From positions 1-64,000 of the forward strand of contig VGJS01000009.1 in the NCBI GenBank assembly GCA_016867395.1: DNA of 64,000 nucleotides. The letters run 5' to 3'. The notes below the pieces were generated by a model, which had not been told where the DNA came from, made no database searches, and saw nothing but the letters and a program-made list of their open reading frames with translations. Shown here one piece after another: positions 55,595 through 64,000 of this stretch. The translations under genes and the position numbers were made by a program. The DNA is from Candidatus Handelsmanbacteria bacterium (GTDB lineage: Bacteria; Latescibacterota; UBA2968; UBA8231). Positions within the stretch are counted from its first letter, which is position 1. The number at the start of each line of letters is the position of its first letter.

Positions 55595-56662
55595 ATGGGA
55601 GAGAAATACCGGGCGGTCATCGCCGGCTGCGGCAGCATGGCCAGCGGCCATGCCATCGGGTACCGGAGCCTGGAAAACGTCGAGGTAGTGGCCCTTGCCG
55701 ATCCGGAGGCCGAGGCGCGGACCAGTTTCGGCGAGCGCTACGGAATCAAAAAGCAGTACGAGGACTTCAGGGAGATGCTGGACCAGGAGCGGCCCGACAT
55801 CGTCAGCATCGTCACCTGGCACCGCCTGCACGCGCCCATGACCATCGCCGCCTGCGCCCGCAAACCCAAGGCCGTGCTCTGCGAGAAACCCATGTCGGTG
55901 AGCCTGGGGGACTGCGACGAGATGCTCGTCGCCGCCCACCGCAACCAGGTCAAGCTGGCCATCGCCCACCAGCGCCGCTTCAACCCGGCCTGGAACGAGG
56001 CGCGGCGGCTGATTATGGAGGGGGCCATCGGCCGGCCCAAGCAGGTGGTGGCCAGGGGCGGCCAGGGCCTGCTCAACGACTGTTCCCACCTGTTGGACAT
56101 GATGCGCTACGTGCAGGGGGACGTGGAGGCCGACTGGGTGATGGGTAATGTCGAACGCAAGACCGACCGCTACGAGCGCGACATCCGCATCGAGGACCGT
56201 AGCGCCGGCATCATCCACTTCAACAACGGAGCCCTGGGGTTGCTGCTCCAGGAACTGGACGGCCCCAACTGGCAGGGCGGGATTTTCTACGGCACCGAGG
56301 GCACTATCGAGCTGGACGAGCAGAAGGTGCGTCACCTCAGCAGCAGGACCGCCAAGTGGGAGGAGCGGATGGTGACGGGGGAGGACCCCAGTGTGGCCCA
56401 GGCCCGCGAGCTGGTGGCCTGGATCGAGGGGGTGACCGAACACCGGGGCCGGGCCGAGAACGGCCGGGCCGCGGTGGAGATTATCATGGCCATCTACGAG
56501 TCGGCCCGCATGCACGAGGTGGTCTCCCTGCCCCTCAAGACCAGGGCCTGCCCCCTGGACCTGATGGTGGAGAGCGGGGCCCTGCCGCTGGAGCGGCCGG
56601 GGCGGTACGATATCCGCGCTTTCCTGCTGCGGGGCGAGGCCATGACGCCGGGTCAGCCATGA
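55595..56662 (+). CDS. Gfo/Idh/MocA-type oxidoreductase 2 of the sugar-use locus
   Basis: ATG 55595 gives 355 residues. The Rossmann start is YRAVIAGCGSMASGHAIGYR, the adenine strand is VVALADPEAEA, and the catalytic CEKPMSVSLGDCDEML carries Lys. AHQRRFNPAWNEARRLI and GQGLLNDCSHLLDMMRY, where the Asp and His of the active site lie, are all typical. It is the more canonical of the two dehydrogenases of the locus; the pair could act on successive steps or form a heterodimer. It overlaps the GH127 gene by four bases. Confidence 0.9.
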   Translation: MGEKYRAVIAGCGSMASGHAIGYRSLENVEVVALADPEAEARTSFGERYGIKKQYEDFREMLDQERPDIVSIVTWHRLHAPMTIAACARKPKAVLCEKPMSVSLGDCDEMLVAAHRNQVKLAIAHQRRFNPAWNEARRLIMEGAIGRPKQVVARGGQGLLNDCSHLLDMMRYVQGDVEADWVMGNVERKTDRYERDIRIEDRSAGIIHFNNGALGLLLQELDGPNWQGGIFYGTEGTIELDEQKVRHLSSRTAKWEERMVTGEDPSVAQARELVAWIEGVTEHRGRAENGRAAVEIIMAIYESARMHEVVSLPLKTRACPLDLMVESGALPLERPGRYDIRAFLLRGEAMTPGQP

Positions 56663-58497
56663 GCCTCCAGCCCCGCGCCTTCGCCCCCCTGCCCTTGGGC
56701 AGCATCCGGCCCCAGGGCTGGCTGCTGCGGCAACTGCGAATCCAGGCCGAGGGGCTCACCGGGCATTTGGACGAGTTCTGGCCCGACGTCATGGACAGCG
56801 GCTGGATAGGCGGTCGGGCCGAGGGCTGGGAGCGGGGCCCGTACTGGCTGGACGGGCTGGTGCCCCTGGCCTTCTCGCTGGACGACGAGCGGCTCAAGGC
56901 CAAGGCCGCCCGCTGGGTGGAGTACATTCTGGACCACCAGCACCCCGAGGGCTGGCTGGGGCCGGCGCAGTCCAAAGGCTACCAGGCCCACGACCCCTGG
57001 CCGGCCTTTGTAGCCCTCAAGGCCCTGAGCCAGTACTGCGAGGCCACCCAGGAGGCCCGCGTCCCCCAGGCGGTGGAGCACTTCCTGCGCTGGCTCGACC
57101 GCCGGCTCGACGAGCAGCCCCTCTTCGAGTGGGGCAAATCCCGCTGGGCCGATCTGTTGCTGAGCGCCCAATGGCTTTACGAGCGGCGGGGGGATATGTG
57201 GCTGCCCAGGTTCGGCGAGAAGCTGCGGGCGCAAGGGTACGACTGGCGGGCCCATTTCGCCGATTTCCGCCACCGAGCAAAGATGCGGCCCGAGGAATGC
57301 CAACAGTGCACCCATGTGGTCAACAACGCCATGGCCCTTAAGCAGCCGGGGCTGTGGTGGCGGCAATCGGGGGACGAGGGGGACCGCCAGGCGGTGTACC
57401 ACATGCTGCACATGCTCGATGCCTTCCACGGCCAGGCCACGGGTATGTTTAGCGGGGACGAGCACTACGCCGGCCTGGACCCCTCCCAGGGCTCGGAGCT
57501 GTGCGCGGTGGTGGAGGCGATGTACTCCCTCGAGGTGTTGTGCGGGGTGCTGGGTGCCCCCCGCCTGGCCGACCGCCTCGAACGCCTGGCCTACAACGCC
57601 CTGCCGGCCGCCTTCAAACCCGACATGTGGGCCCACCAGTACGACCAGCAGGCCAACCAAGTGCTCTGTGCGGTGACGCCGGACCCCATCTGGACCAACA
57701 ACGGGCCGGACGCCAATATCTTCGGATTGGAGCCCCACTACGGCTGCTGCACCGCCAACATGCACCAGGGCTGGCCCAAGTTCGCCTCGCATTTGTGGCT
57801 GGCTGCGCAGGAGGGGGGGGTGGCCGCGATGAGCTACGCCCCCTGCCGGGTGCGGCGGGGGCCGCTGCAGTTGGAGGTGCGCGGCGAATATCCTTTCGGC
57901 GAGGTGGTGGAGATCAAGGTGCAGGGGGCGGGGGCCTTCCCGCTGTACCTGCGCATCCCCGGCTGGGCCGCGGGGGCCACCGTGGCGTTGGCCGGCCACC
58001 AGACTTCCGCCATGCCCGGCACCTTCCACCGGGTCGCCGCAGACTGGCACACCCCGGCCCTGGTGCGGTTGACCCTGCCCATGCCCGTCGAGGTGCGCCG
58101 GGGCTATCGCGGCAGCGTCTCCCTGTCGCGGGGGCCCCTGGTCTACGCGCTCCGGGTGGGGGAGGACTGGCGCAAGCTGAAAGGGGAGGAGCCCCACGCC
58201 GACTGGGAGGTGTATCCCACCACACCCTGGAACTACGGGCTGGCCCTGGATCCGGAGGACCCCCAGGTCCAGTTTACACCGGGGCAGGTGGGGGAGTGTC
58301 CTTTCTCGCCGGAGGGGGCGCCGGTGAGGATAAGGGTTGCGGGGCGGCGGGTGCCCGGATGGGGCCTGGAGCGCAACGCGGCCGGAACGCTGCCGCAGAG
58401 CCCGGTGGCATCGTCCGAGCCGATAGAGGAGTTGGAGCTGATCCCGTACGGGTGTACGAATCTGAGAGTGACGGAGTTCCCGCTGCTGGTTGACTAG
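56659..58497 (+). CDS. GH127-family beta-L-arabinofuranosidase-like protein
   Basis: This 612-residue protein belongs to the former DUF1680 family. RPQGWLLRQLRIQAEGLTGHL and WERGPYWLDGLVPLAF are typical of the N-terminal (alpha/alpha)6 barrel. The GH127 zinc-thiolate centre is present: Glu-x-Cys in GSELCAVVEAMYSL near residues 279-281 and the Cys pair in HYGCCTANMHQGWP near 363-364, where the nucleophile Cys lies. C-terminal beta domains end at 612. It would release L-arabinofuranose from imported material. No signal peptide. The gene closes the locus and is followed by repeat copy D. Confidence 0.85.
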   Translation: MSLQPRAFAPLPLGSIRPQGWLLRQLRIQAEGLTGHLDEFWPDVMDSGWIGGRAEGWERGPYWLDGLVPLAFSLDDERLKAKAARWVEYILDHQHPEGWLGPAQSKGYQAHDPWPAFVALKALSQYCEATQEARVPQAVEHFLRWLDRRLDEQPLFEWGKSRWADLLLSAQWLYERRGDMWLPRFGEKLRAQGYDWRAHFADFRHRAKMRPEECQQCTHVVNNAMALKQPGLWWRQSGDEGDRQAVYHMLHMLDAFHGQATGMFSGDEHYAGLDPSQGSELCAVVEAMYSLEVLCGVLGAPRLADRLERLAYNALPAAFKPDMWAHQYDQQANQVLCAVTPDPIWTNNGPDANIFGLEPHYGCCTANMHQGWPKFASHLWLAAQEGGVAAMSYAPCRVRRGPLQLEVRGEYPFGEVVEIKVQGAGAFPLYLRIPGWAAGATVALAGHQTSAMPGTFHRVAADWHTPALVRLTLPMPVEVRRGYRGSVSLSRGPLVYALRVGEDWRKLKGEEPHADWEVYPTTPWNYGLALDPEDPQVQFTPGQVGECPFSPEGAPVRIRVAGRRVPGWGLERNAAGTLPQSPVASSEPIEELELIPYGCTNLRVTEFPLLVD

Positions 58498-58502
58498 TGT
58501 AT

Positions 58503-58656
58503 TGGGGCAGCGGGTAGCGATCCACTCTGGCCGCTCTTAAGGCGCGCCCCTCCCCCTGGCTTGCTCATCGCTCCGCTACCCGGCCACCCTGCCACGCGGT
58601 CTTCCCTGCCCGACCACTCCCCGAGGGAGTCCTACGGGGCCACTCCCCGCCGCCGG
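58503..58656 (+). repeat. Intergenic repeat, copy D
   Basis: The start GGGTAGCGATCCACTCTGG is like copies A and B. CTTCCCTGCCCGACCACTCC at 58601-58620 matches copy A with one mismatch, and GGGGCCACTCCCCGCCGCC matches its end. An ACTCCC-CGA-GGGAGT hairpin at 58616-58630 takes the place of the TCCTTG/CAAGGA hairpin of copy A. The following TATAGT (58657) or TATATT (58667) may be the -10 element of ettA. Confidence 0.55.
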
Positions 58657-58710
58657 TATAGTCCTTTATATTTTCTGATCCCAATCCCAAACTAGCCAGC
58701 CAAGGAGTCT

Positions 58711-60384
<1,674 letters not shown>

Positions 60385-60386
60385 TC

Positions 60387-61163
60387 ATGCACAATGCACT
60401 CAAAGCCCTGCTGCGCGAGGGCAAGGTGGCCCTGGGGGCCCAACTGCGCTTCGGCTCCCCGGCCATCGCCGAGCTGTGCGGGCTGGCCGGGTACGACTGG
60501 CTGCTCATCGACACCGAGCACGCCCCCCAGACCCCGCCGGGGGTCATGGCCCAGTTGCAGGGGGCCGGCTGCACCCCGGCCACGGCTCTGGTGCGGGTGG
60601 CCAGGAACGACCCGGACCTGATCAAGCTCTATTTGGACATGGGCGCCGTTGGTATTGTGGCGCCCTTTGTCAACACGCCAGAAGAAGCCAAGGCCGGGGC
60701 CGACGCCTGCCGTTACCCGCCCCTGGGCACCCGGGGCTGGGGACCGGGCCGGGCCGCTGGGTACGGGCTGCGCGCGCAGAAGTACACCGAGGCCAGCGAC
60801 CGGGAGGTGATGTTTGTGCCCATCATCGAGTCGGCCCAGGCCATCGCCAATATCGAGGGCATCCTCGGCACCGAGGGGGTGGACGGCTGCATCGTCGGGC
60901 CGGCGGATCTGTCCATCTCCCTGGGCACCGCCTTCGACTACCAGAGCGCGGTGTTCCAGCGGGCCCTCGACGCGGTGCTGGCGGCGGCGTGGCATACTGG
61001 CAAGCCGGGCGGGATCGGGGTGTATGGCCCGGTCTTCGACGGGAAGCTGGCCGCCGAACTGGTAGCGCGGGGTTTCCGCCTGCTCCTGGCCGGGGGGGAC
61101 GAATGGATTCTTGGGGCCGGGTGCCGGCTGGTGCTGGACCAACTTGCAACGCTCAAGGGGTGA
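60387..61163 (+). CDS. HpcH/HpaI family class II aldolase
   Basis: I take ATG 60387; a GTG at 60381 overlapping the ettA stop is the alternative. The 258-residue protein has AELCGLAGYDWLLIDTEHAPQT with the His/Asp base, a metal-binding Glu in VPIIESAQAIANIEGI, the Asp in CIVGPADLSISLG, and YPPLGTRGWGPGRAAGYG, the Arg-rich substrate loop. Such aldolases cleave 4-hydroxy-2-oxo-acids, giving pyruvate plus an aldehyde. The dehydrogenase 4 bases downstream could handle a related 2-oxo/2-hydroxy acid (inference). Confidence 0.9.
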   Translation: MHNALKALLREGKVALGAQLRFGSPAIAELCGLAGYDWLLIDTEHAPQTPPGVMAQLQGAGCTPATALVRVARNDPDLIKLYLDMGAVGIVAPFVNTPEEAKAGADACRYPPLGTRGWGPGRAAGYGLRAQKYTEASDREVMFVPIIESAQAIANIEGILGTEGVDGCIVGPADLSISLGTAFDYQSAVFQRALDAVLAAAWHTGKPGGIGVYGPVFDGKLAAELVARGFRLLLAGGDEWILGAGCRLVLDQLATLKG

Positions 61164-61167
61164 GGCC

Positions 61168-62139
61168 ATGCGCAGACTCAAGGTGCTCTTCCTGCCGGTG
61201 ATGCGGCAGTACCACCCCTGGGGCGAGGACGTGGTGGAATTGGTGGGCCGTAACCACGATCTGACCATCTACGATCCGCAGCAACCGCTGGAAGGACAGT
61301 TCGCCCAAGTGGACGCGGTCATCGACCACGGCGGGGCCCAGGGCACCCGGGCGATGATGGACGCGGCGAAACAAGCGCGGCTCTGGCAGGTGACCACCAC
61401 CGGCTTCGAGCACGTCGATGTGGCCTATCTCAAGCAGCGGGGTATCCCCGTGGCCCACAGCCCCGGCTTTTTCAGCTGCGCGGCCCTGGCCGAGACGGCG
61501 ATGATGTTCATCCTGATGCTGAGCCGCCGGTACCGCCAGGCCGCTGAGCTTTTTGGCCAGGGACAGCTTTACGAGCCGATGGGGGAGGAGCTGGGGGGCA
61601 AGGTGCTGGGCATCGTCGGCTTTGGCGCCAGCGGCCAGGAACTGGCACGGCGAGCCAGGGGCTTTGGCATGAAGGTACAGGCCATCGACCTGCACCTTCC
61701 AGAGCCGGCCGTGCTGGAGGAATTGAAACCCGAGTTCATGGGGAGCCCGGCGGACCTGGACCAGGTGGTGGCCCAGGCCGACTTCCTCTCCCTGCACCTG
61801 CACTCCAACCCCCAGACCCACCACACCATCGACGGGCGCCGTTTAGGGTTGATGAAACCCACAGCCTGCCTGATCAATGTGGCGCGGGGGGCGCTGGCCG
61901 ACGAAGAGGCGTTGTACGAGGCTTTAATAGAAGGCCGCATCGGTGGGGCCGGCCTCGATGTCTTTGCCCGCGAGCCCATCGACCCAGGAGCCCCCGTCTT
62001 CCAGTTGCCCAACGTAGTGGCCACGCCGCACACCGCCGGGGTCACCCGCCAGGTTTCCCGGCGCCGGGCCCAGGGGGCGGCGGAGAACGTGGACCGGGTG
62101 GCCAAGGGCTTCGAACCCCTCCACCGCATCGACACCTGA
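61168..62139 (+). CDS. D-2-hydroxyacid dehydrogenase (SerA/GyaR-like)
   Basis: ATG 61168 gives 323 residues. The NAD motif is LGIVGFGASGQELARRARGFG; catalytic residues are Arg in CLINVARGALADE, Glu in DVFAREPIDPG and His in VATPHTAGVTRQVS. TTTGFEHVDVAYLKQRGIPVAHSPG is the substrate-binding loop (where GVxNxD is usual). No ACT domain follows, so it is not a regulated SerA. It interconverts 2-oxo and D-2-hydroxy acids and probably acts with the aldolase just upstream. It converges on the ribonuclease gene. Confidence 0.88.
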   Translation: MRRLKVLFLPVMRQYHPWGEDVVELVGRNHDLTIYDPQQPLEGQFAQVDAVIDHGGAQGTRAMMDAAKQARLWQVTTTGFEHVDVAYLKQRGIPVAHSPGFFSCAALAETAMMFILMLSRRYRQAAELFGQGQLYEPMGEELGGKVLGIVGFGASGQELARRARGFGMKVQAIDLHLPEPAVLEELKPEFMGSPADLDQVVAQADFLSLHLHSNPQTHHTIDGRRLGLMKPTACLINVARGALADEEALYEALIEGRIGGAGLDVFAREPIDPGAPVFQLPNVVATPHTAGVTRQVSRRRAQGAAENVDRVAKGFEPLHRIDT

Positions 62140-62143
62140 GGCC

Positions 62144-63964
62144 TCAGGCCGGCTGGAAGTGGGCCTCCAGCCGGGGCAGGTCCACCCCGCGTAGTTCGAG
62201 GGAGACGGAGCTGTTGAGGGGCGGGTCCGCAGGCAGGTGCGCCGACAGTTCCAGGGCCAGCGCGGGGATGATCAGAATGCTGCGCCGGTCTCGGCGGTCT
62301 ACCAGAATACCCTCCCACCACGAACCGATCCTCTCCATTAAAAAAACCAAGGTCCAGTGCCGGTTGCTCAGGCGCTCGGCCTGGCGCACCGCCCCGGTAA
62401 CTGCCTGGGCAGCTCCCACCCTCGCCAGCAACTGGTCGGCGGCCAGGGTGCGATCCCCCCGCACCTGGGCCCGCAACTGCTGGTGGACCACCAGATCCAG
62501 GTAGCGCCGCAGCGGGCTGGTGGCCTGGGCATAGGCTTTGAGGCCCAGGCCGGCGTGGGGGCTGTGGGCGCTCTTGAGCTGGCTGCGCCTAAGGGTGCGG
62601 CGCTGGGCGAACATGCCGGCCAGCCCCTCGGCCGAGGGCAGGGGCTCGCGTTCCTCGGGCGGGTCCTGGGTGGAGAAGGGGAAGGGCAACTGCTCGTCAA
62701 GGGCGAAGCGGGCGGCGGCGGCCCCGGCCATCAGCATGGCCTCGGTGACCAGGTCCCGGCTGGGCAGGGAAGGCAGGGGTTTGATGCTCACCTGGCCCTG
62801 CTCGACGCGGATCTTGAGCTCGGGCAGGTCGATGAATAGGGCGCCCCTGGCCCGGCGTCGGGCCTGGGAGGCCAGGGCCAGGCGATGGAAGGTCTGGAAA
62901 GGTTCCTCGACGATGCGCTGGTCCACCTCCTCGTAGGTAAGCCGGGTCACCCGCACCAGGGAGGGGGCGATAGTCAGGCCCACCACCTCCCCGGCCGGGC
63001 TGAGATCCAAGCCGAATGAAAGGGCCGGCGAGGTCTCGGCCAGCCCCAGGCCCAACTGCTGGGTCACCTGGGGGGGCAGCATGGGCACCACCCCTTCGGG
63101 CAGGTAGAGGTTGGCGCCCCTGGCCCTGGCTTCCAGGTCGATGGGGCTGTCGGGCTCCACCAGGGCGGCCACATCGGCCACGTGGACCCACAGGCGCCCC
63201 CCCTCGATGCTGAGGGCGTCGTCGGGGTCCTGGTTGCCCTCGTCGTCGATGGCAAAGGCGGGCAGGTGGGTCAGGTCCAGGCGGGGCTCCTGGCGCACGG
63301 AGGGCACCCCCAGGTGGGGTGGGTGGATGGGCAGGTCCAGGCGGCGGGGATGGGGATTGAGGGTGTGGTCCCAGCAGCCCAGTTCGAGCAGGAGAGCGTG
63401 GGCGTTCTCATCGGTCTCCCCGCTACCCAACTGGCGCAGGAGGCGGCTGCCGGGCTGCCGGCCCAGGGCCAGTTGCTCGGTCTCGGCCAGCAGGCGGCGG
63501 TCGGCGGGCAGGACCTGGCGGGCCCTGACCCTGGCGACGAAGTCCTCCCAGGCCCGCTCCTGCTCCTCCCTGGCCCGGCGGCTGGCCCTTTCGGCCTCCA
63601 CCTCGGCCAGGGCGCAGGCCCGCACCGCATCGGGAGTGCCGCGAAAGTAGAGACCATCGGCCACCAACTGCCAGGTGGCCCAGGCCGTGGCCGGGGTGAA
63701 GTCGCCAAAGACCAGCTCGGACACCTCCGCCAGGGGTGCGGCGTTGCCGGCCAAAAGTTCCCAGGCGGTCTCCACCTCGCCCTGCGGGGGCTGTAATTCC
63801 CCGAGGCCCCGCAGGGGCCCTGGGTGCAGCAGCACCGCGTCCTTGGGCCGCACCTTCTGCGAACGGCCGTCCTCTAGTTCGAGGTCGAGGCGGTCGCCGG
63901 CGCTGCGCACCCGGGCGGGCCGGTTCTTGTAGAGCACCAGGCTGTCGGCGGGGATCGTCTGCAT
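62144..63964 (-). CDS. RNB-domain exoribonuclease (RNase II/R-like)
   Basis: This 606-residue protein starts at ATG 63964 (MQTIPADSLVLYKNRPARV). Residues about 1-60 are a small beta barrel, then a helical part. The RNB catalytic domain (about 235-500) has the Asp cluster AIDDEGNQDPDDALSIEGGR and the C-terminal motif YAQATSPLRRYLDLVVHQQL. The last 100 residues look like an S1-type barrel. The length is near that of RNase II and much shorter than RNase R. It digests RNA from the 3' end with Mg2+. Its upstream region lies at the window edge. Confidence 0.87.
   Translation of the reverse strand: MQTIPADSLVLYKNRPARVRSAGDRLDLELEDGRSQKVRPKDAVLLHPGPLRGLGELQPPQGEVETAWELLAGNAAPLAEVSELVFGDFTPATAWATWQLVADGLYFRGTPDAVRACALAEVEAERASRRAREEQERAWEDFVARVRARQVLPADRRLLAETEQLALGRQPGSRLLRQLGSGETDENAHALLLELGCWDHTLNPHPRRLDLPIHPPHLGVPSVRQEPRLDLTHLPAFAIDDEGNQDPDDALSIEGGRLWVHVADVAALVEPDSPIDLEARARGANLYLPEGVVPMLPPQVTQQLGLGLAETSPALSFGLDLSPAGEVVGLTIAPSLVRVTRLTYEEVDQRIVEEPFQTFHRLALASQARRRARGALFIDLPELKIRVEQGQVSIKPLPSLPSRDLVTEAMLMAGAAAARFALDEQLPFPFSTQDPPEEREPLPSAEGLAGMFAQRRTLRRSQLKSAHSPHAGLGLKAYAQATSPLRRYLDLVVHQQLRAQVRGDRTLAADQLLARVGAAQAVTGAVRQAERLSNRHWTLVFLMERIGSWWEGILVDRRDRRSILIIPALALELSAHLPADPPLNSSVSLELRGVDLPRLEAHFQPA
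62149..62174. terminator. Hairpin between convergent genes, possible two-way terminator
   Basis: CCGGCTGGA at 62149-62157 and TCCAGCCGG at 62166-62174 form a perfect 9-base stem with an 8-base loop, at the point where the dehydrogenase and the ribonuclease converge; it overlaps the last codons of the latter. There is no T tract, so intrinsic termination is not certain. Confidence 0.35.
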
Positions 63965-64000
63965 GGGGGGGAAAGGTAGGGTAGGGGGACGGCGATCACA

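Overview
The window is 64 kb of strongly GC-rich bacterial chromosome with dense, mostly short-spaced genes and many ATG/GTG/TTG starts that overlap the previous stop. No rRNA, tRNA, CRISPR array, phage or insertion sequence was seen. The gene mix is rich in Gfo/Idh/MocA dehydrogenases, DegT-type PLP enzymes, phytanoyl-CoA dioxygenase, mandelate-racemase-fold enzymes, UroD-like proteins, unusual glycosidases and a sugar ABC importer. That is the style of large environmental genomes such as Latescibacterota and relatives in the FCB/PVC neighbourhood. This placement is inference only, because no marker gene fixes the phylum.

Layout. 1-6536 (+): the end of an Anbu proteasome-like peptidase, a frame-broken transglutaminase, a DegT enzyme, an unknown protein, a broken MocA dehydrogenase and the double 23S rRNA methyltransferase RlmKL. 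6514-8658: a PAS/sigma-54 regulator divergent from a DoxX gene that has a sigma-54-type promoter. 8723-12121: a VOC dioxygenase-like protein facing a minus-strand group (SGNH esterase, PhyH oxygenase, THUMP methyltransferase). 12205-19690 (+): an apparent six-gene operon with a beta-propeller-like protein, two UroD-like proteins, an APH-like kinase, a PPOX flavoprotein and a GH29-like/GH32 fusion. 19684-21734: an FMN 2-hydroxyacid oxidase and an SDR epimerase. 21830-24113: decayed TonB-receptor and DUF342 genes. 24325-26357: DUF362 protein and cysteine synthase. 26362-31969 (-): a TPR protein, a sigma-54 response regulator, a histidine kinase and a Kup potassium transporter, with sigma-54-type promoters ahead of the TPR gene and ahead of the kinase.

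32394-37308: an enolase-superfamily dehydratase divergent from SDR, aldo/keto reductase and GH20 genes. 37351-40082 (-): a decayed FG-GAP/ASPIC protein fused to a TlpA-like thioredoxin domain. 40214-45124 (+): an orphan glutamine-amidotransferase-like protein, a DegT enzyme, an SLC13/TrkA-C permease and a D-amino-acid dehydrogenase in one tight cluster. 45452-58497 (+): a sugar-use locus with an SMP-30 lactonase, a TPR protein, a binding protein, two permeases, a 55-residue membrane protein, two ATPases, an esterase, two MocA dehydrogenases and a GH127 arabinofuranosidase. 58711-63964: EttA, an HpcH/HpaI aldolase, a D-2-hydroxyacid dehydrogenase and, convergent, an RNB ribonuclease.

Two kinds of gene damage are present. 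DoxX, DUF362 and kup each carry what looks like one extra base in an otherwise healthy gene, which could be assembly error. The TonB, DUF342 and ASPIC/TlpA genes carry several stops and frameshifts, and the TonB gene has also lost conserved residues; these look truly decayed. A degenerate intergenic repeat recurs at 32154, 35349, 58503 and perhaps 45128.
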